A stretch of DNA of 5,004 nt from Actinomycetes bacterium. GTDB lineage: Bacteria; Actinomycetota; Acidimicrobiia; Acidimicrobiales; Microtrichaceae. The DNA lies in the NCBI GenBank assembly GCA_023427825.1, contig JAEZAI010000584.1, forward strand, positions 1 to 5,004. The letters run 5' to 3'. The notes under the pieces are model-generated. The model saw nothing but the letters and a program-made list of their open reading frames with translations, was not told the origin of the DNA and made no database searches. Each line of letters opens with the position of its first letter. The first letter of the stretch is position 1. Shown here in pieces: positions 1 to 5,004 of the stretch. The translations under genes and the position numbers were made by a program.

Positions 1-1100
1 GCCGCCCACTCCTCGACCGGGCCGAAGATCACGACCAGCCCGCCGGTGACCGTCACGACCACGAGCAGCGACAGCGTCCACCGCAGCGGCCCCGGTTCCA
101 TGTGCTCGTCGACCAGTCCGGCGGCCACCACCAGGCCGAAGCCGTGCCAGAGGTAGATCGTGAGCGTTCGGCGGACCACGGCGTCCACGGCACGCCCGAT
201 CGCGCCGTCGACGGCGGCCAGCACCGGGCGGAGGGCCAGCAGCACCATGAGCCCGGCTCCGCCGACCAGCACGACCAGAACCGCCGACCGGTTGACGACA
301 AGGTCGGTGGGTCCGTAGCGCGCCGCTGTCAGCACCGCTGCGACGGCGAGCGCCAATCCCGCGACCACGCACGTCCGCACTCCGGGCACCCACCGGTCCC
401 GCTGCGCGTAGAGCATGCCGGCCGCGACGAACGTGCCGTAGCTGATGGCGTCGAGGACAGAGAGCGGCACGAGCGACCGGTCGGCGGCCCGCTCCGCCGC
501 GTACAAGCCGACGGTCGCCGCGGCGAACAGCAGCGGCGCGCCGATCCCCGCGCGCCGCACGACCCAGCGGATGGCCGCGGCGCCCAGGACGAACCAGACG
601 TAGGCGCGCACGTACCAGAGCGGGATCCACAGTCCCCGCAGCTCCTCGCTACCCACGGGGTCGACGAGCGGCACGACCCAGCCGAACAGCTCCGCCGGCG
701 TCGGCCGCCACCCCATCACGACCATGACGGTCACGCTCACCGCGCCGTACACCCAGAACGGGATGAGCAGCCGCCGGGCGCGCTGGCGGACCGTCGCCCA
801 CCACCCGCGTCGCGCGAGGGAGCCGTCGAGCAGCGCGCCAGCGCCGAAGAACATCGCCGGCATCGCCGGGAACCACGTCAGCCAGGCGGCCGACCACGTG
901 TGCCAGAGGATCACCCGCGCCAGCGCCAGCGCCCGGAGCACGTCCAGGAACCGGTCGCGGCCGGACGGCCGGCGCGTCGAGGGCGCACCCGACGCGGTGG
1001 GCGCGTCGGCGACGTCGTCGACGTGGCCGCCGACCTGGCGGTCGTCGCCCGTCGCGACGTCGAACTCGCCGCGCGCCGAGGTGTGGTCGTCGGTTCTCAT
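1..1100 (-). CDS. Acyltransferase-3 family integral membrane protein (C-terminus beyond left edge)
   Basis: Not recognised as a named gene, but the family is clear. Translating the minus strand from ATG 1098-1100 gives 366 uninterrupted codons running off the window. Residues 1-48 are hydrophilic and probably disordered in the cytoplasm. The family core starts at about residue 49 with RDRFLDVLRALALARVILWH, which carries the conserved N-terminal Arg residues and a His (H67) in the first helix. Later landmarks are the MFFGAGALL helix (83-91), RRLLIPFWVY (109-118), LWYVRAYVWF (161-170) and TIYLWH (314-319), a usual late-helix motif. About nine or ten hydrophobic segments are visible. Such proteins move acyl groups (often acetyl or succinyl) onto sugars, polysaccharides or lipids at the membrane; the substrate here cannot be read. 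Family members usually have 350-420 residues, so little is missing. No good ribosome binding site precedes the ATG; an in-frame GTG at 1152-1154 is the alternative start. Confidence 0.88.
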   Translation of the reverse strand, partial: MRTDDHTSARGEFDVATGDDRQVGGHVDDVADAPTASGAPSTRRPSGRDRFLDVLRALALARVILWHTWSAAWLTWFPAMPAMFFGAGALLDGSLARRGWWATVRQRARRLLIPFWVYGAVSVTVMVVMGWRPTPAELFGWVVPLVDPVGSEELRGLWIPLWYVRAYVWFVLGAAAIRWVVRRAGIGAPLLFAAATVGLYAAERAADRSLVPLSVLDAISYGTFVAAGMLYAQRDRWVPGVRTCVVAGLALAVAAVLTAARYGPTDLVVNRSAVLVVLVGGAGLMVLLALRPVLAAVDGAIGRAVDAVVRRTLTIYLWHGFGLVVAAGLVDEHMEPGPLRWTLSLLVVVTVTGGLVVIFGPVEEWA

Positions 1101-1168
1101 GGTCGCAGAGGTGGTCGGAGCGGAGGCGCAGCCCAGCCCTGGCGCCGACCCCACGATGCTACGGGTAC

Positions 1169-1186
1169 CGAACGACCCCTCGTTCG
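1169..1186. repeat. 7-base perfect inverted repeat upstream of the acyltransferase gene
   Basis: CGAACGA (1169-1175) and TCGTTCG (1180-1186) are separated by CCCC. The dyad lies about 70 bases before the acyltransferase ATG and just upstream of a TANNNT hexamer on the minus strand (TAGCAT, 1161-1156), which would place transcription start near 1149. This arrangement would suit an operator overlapping the -35 region, but no good -35 hexamer is visible and a dyad this short can occur by chance. Confidence 0.3.
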
Positions 1187-1282
1187 CGCAAGCCTGGGAG
1201 TGGGCGCGGCCTGGATCGGAACGCGGCGACGGGCGCGGTGCCGGAGCACGACGCCCGCCGTCAGCAGGATCTGTGGGTGGAT

Positions 1283-1301
1283 CCGGACAATCCTTGTCCG
1301 G
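1283..1301 (-). terminator. Candidate terminator hairpin after sucD
   Basis: CCGGACAA and TTGTCCGG form a perfect 8-base-pair stem around a 3-base loop, starting 17 bases after the sucD stop codon on the minus strand. There is no U-tract after the stem. Many actinobacterial terminators and 3'-end stabilising hairpins lack one, so the position directly after the last gene of the operon is the main support. It would separate sucCD transcription from the acyltransferase gene, at least partly. Confidence 0.45.
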
Positions 1302-1318
1302 GCGCGACCCCTATATCC

Positions 1319-2215
1319 CTAGAGGGCGCGGATGACGTCGACCATGAGGCTGCCGGCCTCGGTCGGGTTGGCGCCCACCTGGACACCCGCACCGGTCAGC
1401 GCCTCCATCTTGGCGGCCGCCGTGCCCTTGCCGCCCGAGACGATGGCGCCGGCGTGGCCCATCTTCTTGCCGGCCGGCGCGGTCTGCCCCGCGATGTACG
1501 CCACGACGGGCTTGGACATCTTGGAGGCGATGAACTCGGCGGCCTCCTCCTCGGCCGACCCACCGATCTCACCGATCATCATCACGGCGGAGGTGTCGTC
1601 GTCGGCCTCGAAGCGCTCCAGGCAGTCGATGAAGCTCGTGCCCGGGACCGGGTCGCCGCCGATGCCGACGCAGGTGGTCACGCCGATGTCCTGCAGCTTG
1701 AGCTCGTAGAGCGCCTGGTAGGTCAGCGTGCCGGACCGGCTGACGATGCCCACGTTCTTGGCGCCGGCCTCGGGGGACTTGGCGATGTGGCCGGCCGTGA
1801 TGCCGATGTTGCACTTGCCGGGGCTGATGATGCCGGGGCAGTTCGGGCCGAGCAGCTGCACCGACGGGAAGTCCCGCTGCAGCTTGTTGAAGAACCAGGC
1901 CTCGTCCTGCATGGGCACGCCCTCGGTGATGCAGACGATGAACTCGACGCCGCCCTCGGCAGCTTCGAGCACGGCGTCCTTCACGCCCGGCGCAGGGATG
2001 AAGATGCAGCTGGCGTTGGCGCCGGTCTCGGCGACGGCGTCGGCGACCGAGGCGAAGATCGGGATGCCCTCGACGTCGGTGCCGGCCTTCTTGGGGTTCG
2101 TGCCGGCGACGACCTGCGTCCCGTAGTCCCGGTTCAGCAGGCCGTAGTAGCGACCCTGGCTGCCGGTGAGGCCCTGGTAGACGACCTTGGTGTTCTCGTC
2201 GACGAAGATGCTCAT
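1319..2215 (-). CDS. sucD: Succinyl-CoA synthetase (ADP- or GDP-forming), alpha subunit
   Basis: SucD is the alpha subunit of cytoplasmic succinyl-CoA synthetase. It binds CoA and carries the phosphohistidine that passes phosphate to the nucleotide on the beta subunit, in the TCA-cycle step succinyl-CoA to succinate. The 298-residue length is normal (about 290-300). Residues 15-22, GLTGSQGR, form the CoA-binding turn of the Rossmann-like N-terminal domain; LLGPNCPG lies at 121-128, SRSGTLTY at 159-166, and the acidic partner of the active histidine is in GEIGG (E216). The phosphorylated histidine is H254 in GHAGAIVSGGKGTA. No key residue is missing. The ATG follows an AGGAGA ribosome binding site by 7 bases, so SucD should be translated independently of sucC. 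The stop codon is TAG, exactly where the family ends, showing that TAG acts as a stop here. It lies 49 bases after sucC in the usual sucC-sucD order. Confidence 0.97.
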   Translation of the reverse strand: MSIFVDENTKVVYQGLTGSQGRYYGLLNRDYGTQVVAGTNPKKAGTDVEGIPIFASVADAVAETGANASCIFIPAPGVKDAVLEAAEGGVEFIVCITEGVPMQDEAWFFNKLQRDFPSVQLLGPNCPGIISPGKCNIGITAGHIAKSPEAGAKNVGIVSRSGTLTYQALYELKLQDIGVTTCVGIGGDPVPGTSFIDCLERFEADDDTSAVMMIGEIGGSAEEEAAEFIASKMSKPVVAYIAGQTAPAGKKMGHAGAIVSGGKGTAAAKMEALTGAGVQVGANPTEAGSLMVDVIRAL

Positions 2216-2222
2216 GTCGTTG

Positions 2223-2228
2223 TCTCCT
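2223..2228 (-). promoter_or_regulatory. sucD ribosome binding site
   Basis: AGGAGA on the minus strand lies 7 bases before the sucD ATG, inside the 49-base gap after sucC. It is strong enough to allow fresh initiation on sucD, which matters because sucC carries a premature stop. Confidence 0.8.
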
Positions 2229-2264
2229 GTAGTCCTTCGCTGCTGCGCAGTGCTCTCGTCGCGA

Positions 2265-3407
2265 TCAGGCGCGGGCCAGCTCGACGACTCTGGCGGCCGC
2301 CTCGAGCATGGTGGGCTGCATCTGCAGCTTCTCGGACAGGTGCGGCTGGAGGATCGCCCGACCCTCCTCGGCGTTGGTGCCGTCCAGGCGGATCACGATC
2401 GGCGAGTCGATGGTGACCCGACCCAGCGCCTCGACGATGCCGTTGGCCACCTCCTCACCACGGGTGATGCCACCGAAGATGTTGATGAAGATCGCCTTGA
2501 CCTGCGGGTCGTTGTTGATGACCTCCAGGGCGCCGGCCATGACATCCGCGTTGGCGCCGCCGCCGATGTCCAGGAAGTTGGCGGGCTTGCCACCGGACTG
2601 GTTGACCACGTCGAGCGTGCTCATGGCCAGACCGGCGCCGTTGGCGATGATGCCGACCGTGCCGTCCAGGCCGACGTACTGCAGGCCCTTGTCGTGGGCG
2701 GCCTGCTCGCGGACGTCGCGCACCTGGGTGGCCGCGTACTCGGCCCAGTCGTGGCGGTAGGCGGCGTTGCCGTCGAGGGTGACCTTGGCGTCGAGGGCGT
2801 GGACCTCGCCGGTCGGCTTGAGGATGAGCGGGTTGATCTCGGTGAGATCGGCGTCGCCCTCGGTGTAGGCCCGGTAGAGCTTCTTGAGGATGTCGATCGC
2901 ACCTTCGGTGGCCTTGTCGTTGAGCTTGGCGGCGGCCACCCACTCGCGGGCGATCTGGTCGGTCAGCCCGTCGACCGGGTCGATCCAGACCTTGGCGATC
3001 GCATCGGGGTCGGACTCGGCGACGGCCTCGATCTCCACGCCGCCCTGCGCGGACAGCATGCCGAGGTGCTTCTTGGCCGAGCGGTCGAGCGTGAACGAGG
3101 CGTAGTACTCCTCGTCGATGTCGGAGGCGACCTCGACCCAGATCACCTTGACGACGTGGCCCTAGATGTCCAGGCCGAGGATGTTGGAGGCGTGCTCGCG
3201 CACCTCGTCGGCGTTGGTCGCGAGCTGCACGCCGCCTGCCTTGCCGCGGCCGCCCACGTGCACCTGCGCCTTGATGACGACGGGGTAGCTGTCGAGTCGC
3301 TCGGCCACGGCCACGGCGTCGTCCACCGTCGTGACGGCCTCGCCGGCCGACACGGGGATGTCGAACGTGGCGAAGAACTGCTTCCCCTGGTACTCGAAGA
3401 GGTCCAC
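2265..3407 (-). pseudogene. sucC: Succinyl-CoA synthetase beta subunit, interrupted by an in-frame TAG at codon 82
   Basis: SucC is the nucleotide- and Mg-binding beta subunit that pairs with SucD. The frame from GTG 3405-3407 to TGA 2265-2267 spans 380 codons, close to the family's roughly 385-390. The N-terminal ATP-grasp domain has K46 and GRGK (53-56) in KAQVHVGGRGKAGGV. Mg ligands appear as N192 (EINPL) and D206 (ALDAK). The C-terminal CoA-ligase domain has NGAGLAMSTLDVV (from 256), ANFLDIGGGA (276-285) and NIFGGITRGEEVANGI. The single defect is codon 82, TAG at 3162-3164, within NILGLDI-stop-GHVVK. Actinobacterial SucC proteins I recall read NILGxDIKGH, so one A-to-T change in AAG would explain it. 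Both sides stay in one frame with no other damage. Translated alone, the pieces are 81 residues (ending inside the ATP-grasp domain) and, from a weak GTG at 3144-3146 without a ribosome binding site, 293 residues lacking K46 and GRGK. Sequencing error, recent mutation or readthrough are all possible. Confidence 0.93.
3162..3164 (-). other. Premature amber (TAG) codon inside sucC
   Basis: Minus-strand codons read ...GAC ATC TAG GGC CAC GTC GTC AAG GTG... in one unbroken frame. The position normally holds lysine (AAG or AAA) in the family. There is no insertion or deletion: the distance from GTG 3407 to GTG 3146 is an exact multiple of three. Confidence 0.95.
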
Positions 3408-3414
3408 CCTCTCA

Positions 3415-3421
3415 CCTTCCT
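3415..3421 (-). promoter_or_regulatory. sucC ribosome binding site, fixing the GTG start
   Basis: AGGAAGG on the minus strand sits 7 bases before GTG 3405-3407. The encoded start MDLFEYQGKQ matches the usual SucC N-terminus, so this GTG is the true start. Confidence 0.8.
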
Positions 3422-3444
3422 GTCGCGAACTGCTGATGGCGGTT

Positions 3445-3459
3445 CTGACGGGTCGTCAG
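3445..3459 (-). repeat. Short hairpin in the presumed sucC 5' leader
   Basis: CTGACG and CGTCAG pair perfectly over 6 bases around a 3-base loop, 38-52 bases before the sucC GTG. It would lie in the mRNA leader if transcription starts near 3474. It could be an operator half-turn, a leader hairpin or chance. Confidence 0.3.
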
Positions 3460-3480
3460 GCGCGCCGGGCCCGACGAGGG

Positions 3481-3521
3481 AGCGTAGACCCGCGGCCTGC
3501 GCGGTCCCCATTCCGGGACCG
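3481..3521 (-). promoter_or_regulatory. Candidate sucC promoter with an overlapping dyad
   Basis: TACGCT (minus strand, 3486-3481) fits the actinobacterial TANNNT -10 and predicts a leader of roughly 65 bases. No good TTGACA-like -35 is present. Where a -35 would fall there is a perfect 7-base dyad, CGGTCCC (3502-3508) and GGGACCG (3515-3521), with a 6-base spacer. The position is what a regulator-binding site would have. Both parts are weak on their own. Confidence 0.35.
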
Positions 3522-3550
3522 TTGCGTGGGTCGGCCCGCTCCGCCCCTCT

Positions 3551-3630
3551 CCGGCCCACTCCGCCCGCTTTGTGATGCTCGCGACCGCGATTTCCCGGTC
3601 GGGAGCATCACAAAGCGAGTGGGGCGCCGG
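3551..3630. repeat. Large imperfect palindrome between two divergent genes
   Basis: The core arms are 3566-3587 and 3596-3617: 22 bases each, complementary at 21 positions, with a G-G mismatch at 3581/3602 and an 8-base loop (CGATTTCC, 3588-3595). Each arm has CGCTTTGTGATGCTC at its outer part. Pairing resumes further out, CCCACT (3555-3560) with AGTGGG (3618-3623) and CCGG (3551-3554) with CCGG (3627-3630), across small bulges. Both neighbouring genes point away from it, so it is not a 3'-end terminator for either. It lies upstream of both candidate promoters, suggesting a DNA-level element such as a dispersed REP-like repeat, a protein-binding site or a cruciform. Its function is unknown. 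Confidence 0.85.
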
Positions 3631-3693
3631 GCGGTGCTCCCGTCGCCCGCTCGCGGGGGTGCCACCACCCCTACCGGTCCGGGGCCCGCACCC

Positions 3694-3722
3694 TTCTCGG
3701 CGAGGCGGCCCGTCTTTAGGGT
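3694..3722 (+). promoter_or_regulatory. Probable leaderless promoter of the permease gene
   Basis: TAGGGT (3717-3722) is a TANNNT -10 that ends 6 bases before the A of ATG 3729. This is the usual -10 to +1 distance, so transcription would begin at the start codon itself. TTCTCG (3694-3699) lies 17 bases upstream of the -10 as a weak -35. The alternative reading is that AGGG (3718-3721) is a modest ribosome binding site and the promoter lies further upstream. Confidence 0.5.
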
Positions 3723-3728
3723 GAGCCC

Positions 3729-5004
3729 ATGGGAAGCGACGCCGGCGTCGGCACGGCGGGCAGGATGTGGGCCCACCGGGAGGTGCGGCGCCGTCCGCTC
3801 GCCCTCGTGTCGCTGGGCCTCCTCGCCGGGCTCGCCGCCGCGGTCGCGCTCGCCGCGATCGCGGGGGCCCGGCGCACCGACGCCGCGTTCGCCCGCTTCC
3901 GGGACGAGACCGATGCCGCCGACGCGATCGTCTTCGCCAGCCAGGTGGACGTGATCGACCCGGACTGGGCGCTGGTGGCCGACCTCCCGTACGTGCAGGC
4001 CGCGGGGGCGTTCGGGCTCCCTGCGGTCAGCATCGTCGAAGCACCCGACGGCGTCGACGTGTCGAGCTCGGGCGTGTTCGACGTCGCGTTCGGCGACTGG
4101 CGGACCGAGGTGGACCGACCGCTGCTGGTCGCCGGGCGCCAACCCGACCCCTCCGACCCGCACGAGGTCCTGACCACGCCGGACGCGCTGGAGAAGGGGG
4201 TGGAGGTCGGCGACCGGCTCGTGCTGCAGCGGCCGTCGGACGCGCAGATCGCGGCCGGCGACATGTGGTCTCCTCCAGAGGGCGAGCGCATCGATGTCCG
4301 CGTGGTCGGCGTGGGCAGCTCCCAGTTCGAGACCTCGATCATCCCCGACGACGGGTCGAGCGGCATCGGCATCATCGCCACCCCGGCCTTCCACCGGCGG
4401 TACGGACGCGACGTCACCTTCGTGAACAACCTGCTCGTGCGGTTCCGCCCCGGCGAGGCCGACGTGGCACGGCTCGAGCGCGACGTCCGGCGGATCCTGG
4501 ACACGCCGGAGATGCCGATCCTCGACGCCGTCGCCATGTCCAAGCGCGTCACCAACGGCACCGACCTCGAGACCCGGGGTCTGCTGCTGTTCGGACTGGC
4601 CGTCGCGCTGGCCGGCGTGGTGCTCGTCGGCCAGGCGCTGACGCGGTCGGTCCGGGCCGGCGCCGACGACCTGACCGCCCTCCGAGCGCTCGGCTTCGCC
4701 CGTGCCGACCAGGCCAGGACGCTGGCGCTCCCCCACCTCGTCCCGGTGGGGGTCGCGTTCGGGGCCGCCGTGGTCGGCGGGATCGCCCTGTCGCCGCTGC
4801 TGCCGATCGGACTGGGCCGGGAGGTCGACCCCGACGTCGGCGTGCATGCGGACTGGCCGGTGCTGCTGGTCGGCGCCGCCGGGGTGGCCGCGCTGCTGCT
4901 CGTCACGATCGCGATCTCCGCGTGGCGGGAGGCGGGCCGCCACGGCGAACGAGCCGCCGGCCGCGCCTCCCGGCTCGTGCGTCTGCTCACACGTGCCGGC
5001 GCGC
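3729..5004 (+). CDS. MacB/FtsX-like ABC transporter permease (C-terminus beyond right edge)
   Basis: An ABC-transporter membrane subunit of the FtsX/MacB type; no specific gene is recognised. 425 codons are present from ATG 3729. A short basic cytoplasmic N-terminus (WAHREVRRRP) leads into TM1 at about residues 24-46. A soluble extracytoplasmic region, about 47-282, follows and begins GARRTDAAFARF; it resembles the MacB periplasmic core fold. TM2 (about 283-304), TM3 (333-360) and TM4 (376-398) form the first FtsX-like permease domain, with the cytoplasmic loop RSVRAGADDLTALRALGFARADQAR (from residue 307) as the probable contact with the ATPase. After TM4 the chain continues with basic residues, so a second extracytoplasmic domain and helix set are likely beyond the window (such actinobacterial proteins often reach 750-900 residues). 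MetaII-type alternatives for the start include Met13. No ATPase gene is in the window; one is expected downstream. Such systems export lipids, peptides or antibiotics, or transmit mechanical force; substrate unknown. Confidence 0.88.
   Translation, partial: MGSDAGVGTAGRMWAHREVRRRPLALVSLGLLAGLAAAVALAAIAGARRTDAAFARFRDETDAADAIVFASQVDVIDPDWALVADLPYVQAAGAFGLPAVSIVEAPDGVDVSSSGVFDVAFGDWRTEVDRPLLVAGRQPDPSDPHEVLTTPDALEKGVEVGDRLVLQRPSDAQIAAGDMWSPPEGERIDVRVVGVGSSQFETSIIPDDGSSGIGIIATPAFHRRYGRDVTFVNNLLVRFRPGEADVARLERDVRRILDTPEMPILDAVAMSKRVTNGTDLETRGLLLFGLAVALAGVVLVGQALTRSVRAGADDLTALRALGFARADQARTLALPHLVPVGVAFGAAVVGGIALSPLLPIGLGREVDPDVGVHADWPVLLVGAAGVAALLLVTIAISAWREAGRHGERAAGRASRLVRLLTRAGA

Larger units (their letters stand above)
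1101..1318. other. Intergenic spacer between sucD and the acyltransferase gene
   Basis: This 218-base stretch lies between two genes on the same strand. I find no credible protein gene in it. It holds a hairpin at 1283-1301, just after the sucD stop, and a 7-base dyad at 1169-1186. The sucD reading frame happens to stay open after its TAG for 73 codons, to a TGA at 1097-1099. The predicted extension is Arg/Pro-rich and has no family character, so I read it as chance openness in GC-rich DNA. Confidence 0.6.
3408..3728. other. Divergent intergenic region between sucC and the permease gene
   Basis: These 321 bases separate sucC (leftward) from the permease gene (rightward), so promoters for both are expected here. 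From left to right they hold the sucC ribosome binding site, a small hairpin in the presumed sucC leader (3445-3459), a candidate sucC -10 with a dyad upstream of it (3481-3521), a large palindrome (3551-3630), a small GGGGTG/CACCCC dyad (3656-3671), and a likely leaderless promoter (3694-3722). No convincing protein gene fits the gap. Confidence 0.7.

Noticed and set aside
102..1322. Plus-strand open frame (406 codons) opposite the acyltransferase
   Set aside because: The product is His/Arg/Pro/Gln-rich with no hydrophobic or domain structure, whereas the opposite strand gives a clear multi-helix acyltransferase with RDRFLDVLR and TIYLWH motifs.
1238..2416. Long plus-strand open frame (392 codons) opposite sucD
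   Set aside because: It is antisense to an intact, fully conserved SucD. The composition is Asp/Gly/Ala/Arg-rich with no motifs, and its end overlaps the end of sucC.
2265..3146. The 293-codon downstream part of sucC as a stand-alone gene
   Set aside because: Its GTG has no ribosome binding site, and the product would lack the K46 and GRGK part of the ATP-grasp domain. It is the remainder of a single interrupted gene.
3162..3164. Pyrrolysine or general recoding of TAG as sense
   Set aside because: sucD ends with TAG exactly at the family's normal C-terminus, no pyrrolysine genes are in view, and SucC is not known to contain pyrrolysine. Local readthrough is not excluded.
2187..3575. Long plus-strand open frame (462 codons) opposite sucC
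   Set aside because: It is antisense to a clear SucC frame. Its product is a low-complexity run of Val, Leu, Asp, Gly and Arg with no family features, as expected opposite GC-rich codons.
3571..3612. CRP/GlxR-type site, because TGTGA (3571-3575) and TCACA (3608-3612) are present
   Set aside because: The canonical site has about 6 bases between half-sites; here there are 32. The two motifs are simply the matching parts of the palindrome arms.
3551..3630. Bidirectional transcription terminator
   Set aside because: The two flanking genes diverge from this site, so no transcript in the window ends here, and there is no T-tract on either side.
3456..4943. Minus-strand open frame (495 codons) opposite the permease
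   Set aside because: It is charged and low in complexity, and it runs through the divergent intergenic region and the palindrome. The plus strand encodes a permease with recognisable helices.

Overview
This window is very GC-rich, with codon third positions strongly biased to G/C, GTG as well as ATG starts, and proteins typical of Actinomycetota. The permease N-terminus (a short Arg-rich cytoplasmic segment, one helix, then a GARRTDAAFARF-type sequence) resembles FtsX-like proteins I associate with Acidimicrobiia and related actinobacteria. That lineage guess is an inference only.

Layout. (1) Positions 1-1100, minus strand: the N-terminal 366 codons of an acyltransferase-3 family integral membrane protein, cut by the left edge. 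(2) 1101-1318: a spacer with a hairpin just after the sucD stop and a second small dyad nearer the acyltransferase. (3) 1319-3407, minus strand: the succinyl-CoA synthetase genes in the order sucC-sucD, 49 bases apart, each with a clear ribosome binding site. sucD is intact. sucC is full length and otherwise well conserved, but codon 82 is an in-frame TAG where relatives have lysine. (4) 3408-3728: a 321-base divergent intergenic region with candidate sucC control elements, a large near-perfect palindrome centred near 3592, and a probable leaderless promoter for the next gene. (5) 3729-5004, plus strand: the first 425 codons of a MacB/FtsX-type ABC transporter permease, cut by the right edge.

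SucC (beta) and SucD (alpha) together make the TCA-cycle enzyme that converts succinyl-CoA to succinate with substrate-level phosphorylation. If the TAG in sucC is real, the strain would lack a normal beta subunit unless it reads through the stop or has another enzyme for this step. The acyltransferase and the permease are envelope proteins with no evident link to succinyl-CoA metabolism. I see no mobile element, CRISPR array, tRNA or rRNA. The points most worth checking are the amber codon in sucC and the palindrome at 3551-3630; neither amounts to a demonstrated new system.
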